Below, one piece after another: positions 34,291 through 42,481 of a stretch of DNA of 64,000 bases. This DNA is from Amorphus coralli DSM 19760 (GTDB lineage Bacteria > Pseudomonadota > Alphaproteobacteria > Rhizobiales > Amorphaceae). The DNA is taken from contig NZ_KB894571.1 of NCBI RefSeq assembly GCF_000374525.1, forward strand, positions 248,001-312,000, in the 5' to 3' direction. The position numbers and the translations under genes are program-made. A model generated the notes under the pieces. The model saw only the letters and a list, made by a program, of their open reading frames with translations, was not told where the DNA came from and did not search any database. How positions within the stretch are numbered: position 1 is the stretch's first letter; every line of letters starts with the position of its first letter.

Positions 34291-34722
34291 ATGACGATCA
34301 ATCGTACCGGTTCCGCCGTTTGGTCCGGCGGCCTCAAGGATGGCCGCGGCACGATTTCCACCGAGAGCGGCGCGCTCAGCGACCAGCCTTACGGGTTCAA
34401 CACCCGCTTCGAGGGCAGCCCCGGCACCAACCCGGAGGAGCTCCTGGGCGCGTCCCACGCGGGCTGCTTCACCATGGCGCTGTCGCTGGTGCTCGGCGAG
34501 GCGGGCCTGACCGCCGACGAGATGAAGACCACGGCCAAGGTCTCGCTCGACCAGGTCGACGGCGGCTTCGCCATCACCAAGGTGCACCTCACCCTGACGG
34601 CGCGGGTCCCCGGCACGGACGACGAGACCTTCCAGAAGCTCGCGACCACCGCGAAGGAGAACTGTCCGCTCTCCAAGGTGATCGACGCCGAGATCACCCT
34701 CGACGCGACCCTGGAGGGCTGA
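34291..34722 (+). CDS. osmC: OsmC-family peroxiredoxin
   Basis: 143-residue OsmC/Ohr protein that reduces organic hydroperoxides with two cysteines. Cys59 (SHAGCFTMAL) and Cys125 (ENCPLSK) are the expected pair; Arg39 (NTRFEG) is the conserved activating Arg. ATG 34291 follows AGAAAGGC. It begins about 100 bp after the GntR gene on the same strand, but a strong terminator follows it, so it is probably a single-gene unit. Confidence 0.9.
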   Translation: MTINRTGSAVWSGGLKDGRGTISTESGALSDQPYGFNTRFEGSPGTNPEELLGASHAGCFTMALSLVLGEAGLTADEMKTTAKVSLDQVDGGFAITKVHLTLTARVPGTDDETFQKLATTAKENCPLSKVIDAEITLDATLEG

Positions 34723-34742
34723 GCCCAGGGCGCCCGGAAGCC

Positions 34743-34770
34743 CCGCCGCGGCCGGCTCGGGCCGCGGCGG
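34743..34770 (+). terminator. Terminator hairpin after osmC
   Basis: Perfect 11-bp stem CCGCCGCGGCC (34743-34753) / GGCCGCGGCGG (34760-34770) with a 6-nt loop, 21 bp after the stop codon, followed by TTCC. Confidence 0.65.
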
Positions 34771-34917
34771 TTCCGAGCCATCCCCGCGTGGGCAGCGTTG
34801 CCGGATCGCACCGATCCGTCTTTTGTGATCGGCCGTCGGAGCCCTCTGGGCGCTGCGTTATCGACCCGACACAAGACTTCGACTAGACTCGATGATGCGA
34901 CACGCGCGAAGGCTCAG

Positions 34918-35355
34918 ATGCGACTTTCCCAACAAACCAACAATGCGATTCGCATTCTCGTCTGGTGCGGCCGCCACCATCCCGACCTCACTCCGATCCC
35001 GGAGATCGCGAGTCTGGCCGGGATTCCGGAGGCGTACGCCTTCAAGCTCGTGAACATGCTCACGAAAACCGATCTCGTGATCACCGCCCGCGGCCGCAGC
35101 GGCGGCGTGCGTCTGGCGCGGGATCCGGCGGAGATCTCCATCGGCGCGGCAGTCCGCGCCCTCGAATCATTCGAGACCCGCGACACCAGTTCCGATGGAA
35201 TCATTCCGCTCATGGACGGTGCCTGGGAGGCGTTCCTGGCGCATCTGGACGGCCACTTCCTGTCCGATTTCATCGAGGGACAGGACGTGACGGTGGTCCA
35301 GCCTCACCCTCCCGAGGAAACCAAGGCGCGGTCCTCCAAGAGCACCGCCGTCTGA
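34918..35355 (+). CDS. Rrf2-like transcriptional regulator lacking the Fe-S cysteine set
   Basis: 145 residues. The winged-helix start MRLSQQTNNAIRIL, followed by IPEIASLAGIPEAYAFKLVNMLTK and GRSGGVRLARDP, is the Rrf2 pattern (as in NsrR, IscR and RirA). Only one Cys is seen (WCGRHH, residue 17), and the three-cysteine cluster loop of Fe-S regulators is absent, so metal or redox sensing would need another ligand set. It sits beside the heme-uptake genes and its last 52 bp overlap the end of hmuV tail to tail. An iron-linked role is an inference from location. Confidence 0.72.
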   Translation: MRLSQQTNNAIRILVWCGRHHPDLTPIPEIASLAGIPEAYAFKLVNMLTKTDLVITARGRSGGVRLARDPAEISIGAAVRALESFETRDTSSDGIIPLMDGAWEAFLAHLDGHFLSDFIEGQDVTVVQPHPPEETKARSSKSTAV

Positions 35356-36131
35356 GGCAGGATGAACGGCACGGCCGTCGGCGGCACCGTTCCCGGCGAC
35401 AGCACGACGCGGAACACATCCGCCAGCATCGCCTCCGTCACCACCTGCGCGGCCGTTCCATCGGCGTAGACCTGTCCCTCGCTGAGGATGACCAGCCGGT
35501 CCGCCCACGCGGCGGCGAGGTTGATGTCGTGTAGGATCGCGATCACCGTGCCGCCCCGCTCCGCATGAGCGGTGGCGACGTCGAGAATGGCGAGCTGATG
35601 GGCGAGATCCTGGCTGGCCGTCGGCTCGTCGAGGAACAGGTGCGGGGCCGGCCCCTGCTCCGCGCACGCCCACAGCTGGCACAGGACGCGCGCGAGCTGC
35701 GCCCGCTGCTTCTCGCCGCCCGACAGCGTGTCGAAGGTCGCATCGGCAAGCCGCTTCAGACCGACCACGGCGATGGCCCGCTCGACGATTCGCTCCTGCG
35801 AGGCGCGGTCGAGCGGAAAGGCCGGCACCGTGATGCCGAGGGCCGCCACCTCGCGCACCGTGAAGGGAAAGGTCAGCATCGACGATTGCGGCAGCACCGC
35901 CCGGCGGCGCGCCAGCCGGGCGCGCGGGATGCTCGCCAGCGGTTCCCCGTCGAACGCCACGTCGCCCGTGTCGGGCGTCATCTCACCCGTCATCACCTTG
36001 AGCAGGGTGGACTTACCCGCCCCGTTGGGTCCGAGGATGGCGATCCGCGCCCCCGGCTCCGCGCTCAGCGAGACATCTTGCAGAAGCCAGCGTCCGCCAC
36101 GGCGGACCCCGATATCGGTCACGGTCAGCAT
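35304..36131 (-). CDS. hmuV: Heme ABC transporter ATP-binding protein HmuV
   Basis: 275-residue ATPase. Walker A GPNGAGKST (34-42), signature LSGGEKQRAQLARVL, Walker B LFLDEPTASQD. Drives heme import with HmuU and HmuT. I chose ATG 36131, a few bases from the hmuU stop. The C-terminal tail beyond the usual VPFILPQ end (TAVLLEDRALVSSGG) is what overlaps the Rrf2 gene on the opposite strand. Confidence 0.9.
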   Translation of the reverse strand: MLTVTDIGVRRGGRWLLQDVSLSAEPGARIAILGPNGAGKSTLLKVMTGEMTPDTGDVAFDGEPLASIPRARLARRRAVLPQSSMLTFPFTVREVAALGITVPAFPLDRASQERIVERAIAVVGLKRLADATFDTLSGGEKQRAQLARVLCQLWACAEQGPAPHLFLDEPTASQDLAHQLAILDVATAHAERGGTVIAILHDINLAAAWADRLVILSEGQVYADGTAAQVVTEAMLADVFRVVLSPGTVPPTAVPFILPQTAVLLEDRALVSSGG

Positions 36132-36136
36132 GTCGC

Positions 36137-37231
36137 CTACCCCAGCCCGCCGCGGCGGCGCATCAGCAGCCACAGGAAGAACGGAGCGCCCATCAGGGCG
36201 GTGAGGATGCCGATCGGCAGTTCCGCCGGCGCGACGATGACGCGCGCGCCGACATCCGCCACCAGAAGCAACGCACCACCGAGGAGCGCACTGGCCGGCA
36301 GCACCACCCGGTGGTCCGGCCCGGTGATGAGGCGGATGATGTGTGGCACGACGATGCCGACGAAGCCGATCACGCCGGATACCGCCACCGCCGCCCCAAC
36401 CGCGCAGGCGACGGCGAACATGGCGATCCGCTTGGCCGTCTCGATGGAGACGCCGAGATGGCCGGCTTCCGCCTCGCCCAGCAGGAACGCGTTCAGCACC
36501 CGCGACAGGTAGGGCAGCGCCACGAGACAGGCGAGGAAGAAGGGCAGCGTGCCGACGATCTTCGGCCAGGTCGCGCCACCGATGCTGCCGAGCATCCAGA
36601 AATTGAGGTCCCGCAGTTCCCGGTCGTCGCTGCCGAAAATGATGATACCGATGATCGCCGAGGCGATGGCGCCGAGCGCGATACCGGCCAGGAGCAATGT
36701 CGCGATGGAGGTGTACCCGGCACGCGTGGCGATCCGGTAGAGCACGACGGTGGCGACCAGGCCACCCACGAACGAACAGGCCGGCACCGCATAGGGTCCG
36801 AGAAGCTGCACCACGGGAGCGAGCAGGCCGTCGCCCAGCGCGATCACCGAGACCGCTGCCAGTGCAGAGCCGCTGGAGATGCCGATCAGGCCCGGATCGG
36901 CCAGCGGATTGCGGAACAGGCCCTGCATCACCGCGCCGGAGACGGCGAGCGCCGCGCCGACCAGAACGCCGAGCACGGTGCGTGGTAGGCGAATCTCGAG
37001 AAGCACCAGGCGCTCGCGAATCGCTGCCGGGTCGGCTGCTATGGCCGGATCGAACAGTCCCGCAATCACCCGCGGCAGCGCGTCGAGGCTGATGCCGGTC
37101 GCACCGATGGCCAGCGACAGGATGGCGGAAGCCGCCAGCAGCACCGCTGCAGCGCCGATCACCAGCGGCCGCGACGGTCGGACGGATCGCGATACGGCCT
37201 GGCGCATCGAACCGGTTGCGACCGCCGTCAC
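36137..37231 (-). CDS. hmuU: Heme ABC transporter permease HmuU (FecCD family)
   Basis: 364 residues, about 9-10 membrane segments. FecCD family landmarks are IRLPRTVLGVLVGAALAVSGAVMQGLFRNPLADPGLIG (about residues 75-112), GVIGFVGIVVPHIIRL and PASALLGGALLLVADV. The GTG at 37231 overlaps the hmuT stop (GTGA), which I take as the start; ATG 37207 is the alternative and has a weaker ribosome site. Confidence 0.9.
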   Translation of the reverse strand: MTAVATGSMRQAVSRSVRPSRPLVIGAAAVLLAASAILSLAIGATGISLDALPRVIAGLFDPAIAADPAAIRERLVLLEIRLPRTVLGVLVGAALAVSGAVMQGLFRNPLADPGLIGISSGSALAAVSVIALGDGLLAPVVQLLGPYAVPACSFVGGLVATVVLYRIATRAGYTSIATLLLAGIALGAIASAIIGIIIFGSDDRELRDLNFWMLGSIGGATWPKIVGTLPFFLACLVALPYLSRVLNAFLLGEAEAGHLGVSIETAKRIAMFAVACAVGAAVAVSGVIGFVGIVVPHIIRLITGPDHRVVLPASALLGGALLLVADVGARVIVAPAELPIGILTALMGAPFFLWLLMRRRGGLG

Positions 37232-38193
37232 GGCTGGACGCCCGCCTCGCCCGTGTCGAGACCGGGATAGAGGGTCTCGGCCAGGCGTGCGGCCGCCATC
37301 GGGGTGCGCGGACCGAACCCGAGAAGCAGCAGCCCGTCCATGGTCACAAGGGTGCCGGTCTCCGCCGCGGGCGTCAGGCGGAAGGCCGGTTCGGCCAGCA
37401 CATCGCCGCTGCGGTGGGCGCCGGACTCCATCATGAGGAGGGCATCGGGCGCGGCTTCCAGCACCGCCTCGTCGCTCATCGGCTTGTAGCCTTCGAGAGA
37501 GGCCGCCGCGTTCTCCGCGCCGGCAAGCCGGATGATGGCATCGGCCGCGGTGTCCGTGCCGCCCACCATCGGCCGGCCGTTCTGCACCGACATCACGAAG
37601 AGGACCCGCTTCGGCTCGTCGACGGCGGCAACGGCGGTTTCCAGCGCCGCGAAGCGCGCCGTCACGGTTTCGGCGAGTTCGGCGGCCGCCGCCTCCGCGC
37701 AGACCACCTGCCCGATGCGGAGAATGCGGTCGGCAACGGCCTCGGGCGTCGCCTCGTCGGAGATGGTGACATAGGGCACCGAGGCCCGCTTCAGGACGTC
37801 GATGACGTTGGGCGGGCCGGCCCCTTCCGTCACGAGAAGCAGCGACGGCGACATGGACAGAACGCCCTCCGCCGACAAGGCCCGCATGTAGCCGACATTC
37901 GGCCTCTCGCGCAGCATCTCCGGCGGGTAGAGGCTGGTGGTATCCACCGCGACGATGCTGTCGTCGGCGCCGAGATCGTGCAGGATTTCCGTCACGGTCC
38001 CGCCGATGGAGACGATGCGGCTGGTGTCGAGACGCGCGTCCGGCGCGGAACACTCCGGCAGGCTCGCAACCTCGCCGGCCTGGGCCGGAGCCGCGACAAG
38101 CGCCGCGGCCAGGGCCGCGCCCGCCGCCAGGGCCATCATGCGCCGGGGATCCGGCTGCCGTCCCGCGCCGGGACCGGTCGGTCGATTGGTCAT
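37228..38193 (-). CDS. hmuT: Periplasmic heme-binding protein HmuT
   Basis: 321-residue class III binding protein. Signal peptide residues 1-40 with a long basic head (TNRPTGPGAGRQPDPRR) and the hydrophobic stretch ending APAQA. RIVSIGGTVTEILHDLGA marks the start of the binding domain, and the Tyr in SLYPPE with the GYMRALSAE loop fits the heme-binding region of HmuT. Part of hemP-hmuT-hmuU-hmuV. The hmuS gene usually found in such operons is missing; hmuQ across the promoter region may replace it. Confidence 0.9.
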   Translation of the reverse strand: MTNRPTGPGAGRQPDPRRMMALAAGAALAAALVAAPAQAGEVASLPECSAPDARLDTSRIVSIGGTVTEILHDLGADDSIVAVDTTSLYPPEMLRERPNVGYMRALSAEGVLSMSPSLLLVTEGAGPPNVIDVLKRASVPYVTISDEATPEAVADRILRIGQVVCAEAAAAELAETVTARFAALETAVAAVDEPKRVLFVMSVQNGRPMVGGTDTAADAIIRLAGAENAAASLEGYKPMSDEAVLEAAPDALLMMESGAHRSGDVLAEPAFRLTPAAETGTLVTMDGLLLLGFGPRTPMAAARLAETLYPGLDTGEAGVQP

Positions 38194-38209
38194 GTCCTCA
38201 CCGCTGTCG

Positions 38210-38401
38210 CTATTTCGTCAGGATCAGGCGCCGACGCGCCGTGATGCGGAGCCGGTAGACGTCTCCGTCAAGTTCGATGCGGGCCTCTCCGCCCGGTCCG
38301 CAAATCTCCTCGACCCGCCAGCGAGGAGGGTCTCCGCGCCCTTCGGAGGGACTGGCCGGGACGCTTCGCGAATGACTGCCTTCGGACCTCTGGTCCGCCA
38401 C
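38210..38401 (-). CDS. hemP: Hemin uptake protein HemP
   Basis: 63 residues. The C-terminal half shows the HemP motif, GEARIELDGDVYRLRITARR ending RLILTK, close to the family pattern of a hydrophilic hook followed by LILTK. I chose GTG 38401 because GGAAGGA lies 7-8 nt upstream; a TTG at 38449 would lengthen it without a ribosome site. First gene of the hmu operon on the minus strand, divergent from the receptor gene. HemP/HmuP proteins are needed for full heme receptor expression in some rhizobia. Confidence 0.85.
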   Translation of the reverse strand: MADQRSEGSHSRSVPASPSEGRGDPPRWRVEEICGPGGEARIELDGDVYRLRITARRRLILTK

Positions 38402-38623
38402 TATGGAATCCTTCCAAGTTGTTGCAAACGCGACACATTTTTGGGTCAACGCAACCTGTGCGCCGCATGATTGTTGACTCGTTTAGTCCATATTCATACG
38501 GTCCGCAACGCGTAGCAGTTCGGAATCGCTCGCAACAAAAATCAGGCAAGCCAGCAACCGCGTCCAGCGCTCCAGCCAGCCAGCCGAATGCGTCAACGAC
38601 TGACAATTCAGAAGGGCTGGCCG
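38402..38623. promoter_or_regulatory. Divergent promoter region of hemP and hmuR
   Basis: 222 bp, clearly AT-richer than its flanks. It contains GACT-CGTTT-AGTC (about 38475-38488), a small inverted repeat, within TTGACTCGTTTAGTCCATAT. Position suggests the iron-responsive control site. I do not see a clean Irr (ICE), Fur or RirA box, so no regulator is assigned. Confidence 0.4.
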
Positions 38624-40705
38624 ATGGCACTCGGGCTTTCGAGGAGCGTGCTCCTCGCCTCCGCATCCATTCTCGTTCTGACGGGACACGTACAGGCACA
38701 GGACGCCGTGGTCCTGGGGCAGGACGCCGTCGCCCTGGAAACGATCACCGTCACGACGCATACGGCCACCCGGACGGAAAGCGCGCCCTACGACGCCCTC
38801 TCCGGGTCCACCGTGGTCGATCGCGACACGATGGAGACGGAGTTCGCCCCGAGCCGCGTCTCCAATGTCCTCGACACGCTGCCCGGCGTCTGGACCGACG
38901 AGAACGCCGACGACCCGGCGACGGCCATCAACATCCGCGGCCTGCAGGACTTCGGCCGCGTCAACGTGATGATCAACGGCGCCCGACAGAACTTCCAGCG
39001 CTCCGGCCACAACGCCAACGGCATGTTCTACATCGACCCGGAGATGATCCGCTCGGTGGACGTGACCCGCGGCCCCGTCTCCACCATCTACGGCTCCGGT
39101 GCCATCGGCGGCGTCGTGGATTTCCGCACCCTGACCGCGGATGACGTCCTGAAGCCGGGCGAGGACGTCGCCGGCCGGCTGAAGGGCCGCTACGAGACCA
39201 ACAGCAAGGGCCTCAACGGCCACGCCGAGGTCGCGGCCCGTGTCGGCACGGCATTCGATGCCGTCGCCGCCGGCACCTGGGCGAGCTACAGCGACTACAC
39301 CGACGGCGCCGGCAACAAGATCCCGAATTCCGGCTACGATCTGAAGTCCGGCCTCTTCGAGGCGCGGGCCCGGCCGGCCGACGGCCATGAGCTGACCGCC
39401 ACCGGCATCCTCTACAACGCCACCTACGACCAGGGCGAAGGCACCGTCTACGACACCGACACGACCACCGAGACCTACCGGCTGAAATACCGCTACCAGC
39501 GGCCGGAGGACCGTTTCTTCGACCTCTCCGCGCAGGTCTACTACACCTCCACCAAGACCGATCAGACCATCGTCGGCGTGCCGAACTACTTCCCGCGGCC
39601 GAGCCTCGGCTCCGAGCGCGAGTTCAAGATCGAGACCACCGGCGTCGACGTCTTCAACACCTCCCGGGTGATGCTCGGCCAGACCCATCACGCCATCACC
39701 TACGGCGCCGACGCGTTCCGCGACCAGGTGAAGACCTCCGATCCGGACCCGTTCTCCAGCGGCGAGGAGTTCACCCCGCCCGGCAGCCGCAACGTCTACG
39801 GCACCTACATCCAGGACCAGATGACGATCGGCATGCTGGACGTGATCGGCGCCCTGCGGTTCGACGGCTACGACATGGATGGCCAGGGCACGACCAGCTC
39901 CGGCGACCATCTCTCGCCGCGCCTGACCGTCGGCCTGACGCCGGCCGACTGGATCACGGTGTTCGGCACCTACGCGGAGGCCTACCGCGCGCCCTCGCTC
40001 ACCGAGACCACCTGGACCGGCACCCATCCGCCCGTCGGCGGCGCCCCGCCTTTCACCTTCCTGCCGAACGCCGACCTGAAGCCGGAAACCGCCCACAACT
40101 TCGAAGGCGGCGTCAACTTCCGCTTCGATGACGTGATCCAGGACGGTGACGGCATCCGCGCCCGGGTGCTCGGCTACTACAACCAGGTGGACGACTATAT
40201 CGGCGCGGTCGTGGTGCCCTTCTCGTTCCGTCCGGGCGCGACCTGCTCGTCTCCGCCCTTCTGCTACCAGTACGAGAACATCAGCCAGGCCAACCTGTGG
40301 GGCTTCGAGGCCGGCATCGACTACGACGCGGGCCGCTGGTTCGCGGGCCTGTCGGGAACCATCGCCCGGGGCACCGATGCAGAGACCGGCAGCGACCTCG
40401 ACACGATCCCGCCGGACCGGCTGATCCTTTCCGGCGGCTTCCGCGCCCTTGAGCAGAAGCTGACCGCCGGCGGCCGACTGAGCCTGGTCGCCGCCCAGGA
40501 GAAGGTTTCGCCCGGCCTCGAGTCCGACGCCTACGCGCTGCTCGATCTCTTTGCCAGTTACAATGTGGACGACCGCGTCTCCGTCGGTCTCAATATCGAC
40601 AACGTGTTCGATACGTATTATCAGCCGTTCCTGGACGCTGAAGCCGCTCCGGGCCTCAACGCAAAGCTTACCCTCGACTTGCGCCTTGGCGGCAAGCTCA
40701 ACTAA
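38624..40705 (+). CDS. hmuR: TonB-dependent heme/hemoglobin receptor
   Basis: 693-residue outer-membrane protein. Signal peptide residues 1-26 (ending TGHVQAQ), a TonB box in LETITVTT (about 38-46), the plug domain with NIRGLQDFGRVNVMINGARQ and RGPVSTIYGSGAIGGVV, then a 22-strand barrel with the heme-receptor segment FGTYAEAYRAPSLTE and a terminal LDLRLGGKLN. I chose ATG 38624 with AGAAGGGC upstream over ATG 38588. Imports heme at the expense of proton motive force passed through ExbBD-TonB, encoded just downstream. Confidence 0.92.
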   Translation: MALGLSRSVLLASASILVLTGHVQAQDAVVLGQDAVALETITVTTHTATRTESAPYDALSGSTVVDRDTMETEFAPSRVSNVLDTLPGVWTDENADDPATAINIRGLQDFGRVNVMINGARQNFQRSGHNANGMFYIDPEMIRSVDVTRGPVSTIYGSGAIGGVVDFRTLTADDVLKPGEDVAGRLKGRYETNSKGLNGHAEVAARVGTAFDAVAAGTWASYSDYTDGAGNKIPNSGYDLKSGLFEARARPADGHELTATGILYNATYDQGEGTVYDTDTTTETYRLKYRYQRPEDRFFDLSAQVYYTSTKTDQTIVGVPNYFPRPSLGSEREFKIETTGVDVFNTSRVMLGQTHHAITYGADAFRDQVKTSDPDPFSSGEEFTPPGSRNVYGTYIQDQMTIGMLDVIGALRFDGYDMDGQGTTSSGDHLSPRLTVGLTPADWITVFGTYAEAYRAPSLTETTWTGTHPPVGGAPPFTFLPNADLKPETAHNFEGGVNFRFDDVIQDGDGIRARVLGYYNQVDDYIGAVVVPFSFRPGATCSSPPFCYQYENISQANLWGFEAGIDYDAGRWFAGLSGTIARGTDAETGSDLDTIPPDRLILSGGFRALEQKLTAGGRLSLVAAQEKVSPGLESDAYALLDLFASYNVDDRVSVGLNIDNVFDTYYQPFLDAEAAPGLNAKLTLDLRLGGKLN

Positions 40706-40738
40706 TCGAACGCTGTTTATTAGAAGGATTCCGATCTA

Positions 40739-41065
40739 ATGTTTATCGCCATGAACCGCTTCAAGGTTTTGCGCGGCGAGGAGAGCGCGTTCGAGCAGGT
40801 CTGGCTCGGCCGCGAGGTCCATATCGATCAGGAACCCGGCTTCGTCGAGTTCCACCTTCTGAAGGGTCCCGAGCACGAGGATCACACCCTCTACTCCTCG
40901 CACACGATCTGGGAGTCGCGGGACGCTTTCGAGGCCTGGACGCGCTCGCAGTCCTTCCGCGATGCACACAAGGGCGCCGGTGATCGCAAGGTGCTCTACA
41001 TGGGCCATCCCGAGTTCGAGGGTTTCGAGATCCTGCAGACCGTCACGCCGAAGGTCGGCGCCTGA
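40739..41065 (+). CDS. hmuQ: IsdG/HmuQ-type heme-degrading monooxygenase
   Basis: 108-residue antibiotic-biosynthesis-monooxygenase fold protein. The heme oxygenase triad of the IsdG group is present: Asn6 (AMNRFKV), Trp (HTIWES, near residue 58) and His (FRDAHKG, near 75). It would open imported heme and free iron in the cytoplasm. It lies 34 bp after hmuR, where many rhizobial loci carry hmuS instead, and is followed by a strong terminator before exbB. Confidence 0.88.
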   Translation: MFIAMNRFKVLRGEESAFEQVWLGREVHIDQEPGFVEFHLLKGPEHEDHTLYSSHTIWESRDAFEAWTRSQSFRDAHKGAGDRKVLYMGHPEFEGFEILQTVTPKVGA

Positions 41066-41194
41066 CACCGGGCGAGGCCCGCATCACCCGGCCGCGGATG
41101 CAATCAACGCGTCGCTGACGGACGGGTACCACGGCGGCCGGCGGAGATCCTGACCCTCCGCCGGCTCCGACCCAGACATCACCAACCGGTCGCG

Positions 41195-41236
41195 AACCGG
41201 GGCGGACGGCAGACGATGCCGACCGCCCCGGTTTCG
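41195..41236 (+). terminator. Terminator between hmuQ and exbB
   Basis: Perfect 11-bp stem AACCGGGGCGG (41195-41205) / CCGCCCCGGTT (41223-41233), followed by T-rich TTC. exbB begins 28 bp later, so exbBD-tonB may depend on read-through or its own promoter inside this region. Confidence 0.65.
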
Positions 41237-41260
41237 GCGCTAACAGGGTTCTGAAGGTTC

Positions 41261-41998
41261 ATGGACGAGATGCTGTTTTCGCAGATGGAGGCGTGGGCTC
41301 CCACCGGGGACATGGGCCACGACCTCAGCCCCATGGGGATGTTCATGGCCGCGGACATCGTCGTCAAGGCGGTGATGATCGGTCTCGTCCTCGCCTTTCT
41401 CGTGACGTGGACGGTCTGGCTCTTCAAGACGCTCGAACTCGCCGGTTCGCTGGCGCGCTCCAGGCGCGCCCTGGCCCGCGTCTCGTCGGCCCGCACCCTG
41501 GCGGACGCCCGCGACGCCCTCGGCGGGCGTGGCACGGTGGCCCGGCTGGTGGCCGCAGCGGAGGAGGAGCTGAACCAGTCGGAGGGTCTCGCCGCCGCCG
41601 GCATCAAGGAACGGGCGGAAAGCCGTCTCGTGCGCCTGGAGGCCGCCGCGGCCCGGCGCATCACCCAGGGCACCGGCGTGCTGGCCACGATCGGGTCCAC
41701 CGCCCCCTTCGTGGGCCTGTTCGGCACGGTCTGGGGAATCATGAATTCCTTCATCGGCATTGCCGAGACCCAGACCACCAACCTCGCCGTCGTCGCGCCC
41801 GGCATCGCCGAGGCGCTGCTGGCCACCGCGCTCGGCCTCGTCGCCGCCATTCCCGCCGTGGTCATCTACAACCATTTCACGCGCCGCATCGCCGCCTACC
41901 GGGCACTTCTGGGCGATTCCTCCGCCGCGATCCTCCGGCTCCTGGGCCGGGACCTCGATCGCGCGCCCACCCCGGCCTACGCCATCGCGGCCGAATAG
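41261..41998 (+). CDS. exbB: Biopolymer transport protein ExbB
   Basis: 245-residue MotA/TolQ/ExbB proton channel protein with three membrane segments. The conserved cytoplasm-to-membrane segment [20 protein letters not shown] and [24 protein letters not shown] are intact. GAAGGTTC precedes ATG 41261. Forms the energising complex with ExbD and TonB for the heme receptor. Confidence 0.93.
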   Translation: MDEMLFSQMEAWAPTGDMGHDLSPMGMFMAADIVVKAVMIGLVLAFLVTWTVWLFKTLELAGSLARSRRALARVSSARTLADARDALGGRGTVARLVAAAEEELNQSEGLAAAGIKERAESRLVRLEAAAARRITQGTGVLATIGSTAPFVGLFGTVWGIMNSFIGIAETQTTNLAVVAPGIAEALLATALGLVAAIPAVVIYNHFTRRIAAYRALLGDSSAAILRLLGRDLDRAPTPAYAIAAE

Positions 41999-42009
41999 GA
42001 CGCCCCGCC

Positions 42010-42480
42010 ATGGCCATCAAACCGACCGAAGGCGACGAACTTCAGGAAACCCACGAGATCAACGTCACGCCGTTCATCGACGTGATGCTCGTGCTCCTGA
42101 TCATCTTCATGGTCGCCGCCCCGCTCTCCACCGTGGACGTCGGCGTCGACCTGCCGACATCCAACGCCGCGAAGACGGCGCGCCCGGACACGCCCGTGGT
42201 GGTCACGATGCGCGAGGACCGCTCGCTCTATCTCGGCAACGATCCGATCGCGGCGGCCGCGCTATCCCCGGCCCTCGACGAGGCCACCGAAGGGGACCGC
42301 GAAACGCGCATCTATCTCAGGGCCGACCGCACGCTGCGCTACGAGGACGTGATCGGAGCCATGAACCAGCTCCGCGACGCCGGCTACCTCAAGATCGCCC
42401 TGGTGGGCCTCGATTCCGTCGCCCCCGCCGCCGTGCCGGATCCGATCGCGACCGGACCGAGCGAAACCGGACAGGAGTGA
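42010..42480 (+). CDS. exbD: Biopolymer transport protein ExbD
   Basis: 156-residue protein with one N-terminal membrane helix and a periplasmic domain. The essential Asp is in INVTPFIDVMLVLLIIFMV. It begins 12 bp after exbB and ends 1 bp before tonB. Confidence 0.93.
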   Translation: MAIKPTEGDELQETHEINVTPFIDVMLVLLIIFMVAAPLSTVDVGVDLPTSNAAKTARPDTPVVVTMREDRSLYLGNDPIAAAALSPALDEATEGDRETRIYLRADRTLRYEDVIGAMNQLRDAGYLKIALVGLDSVAPAAVPDPIATGPSETGQE

Positions 42481-42481
42481 C

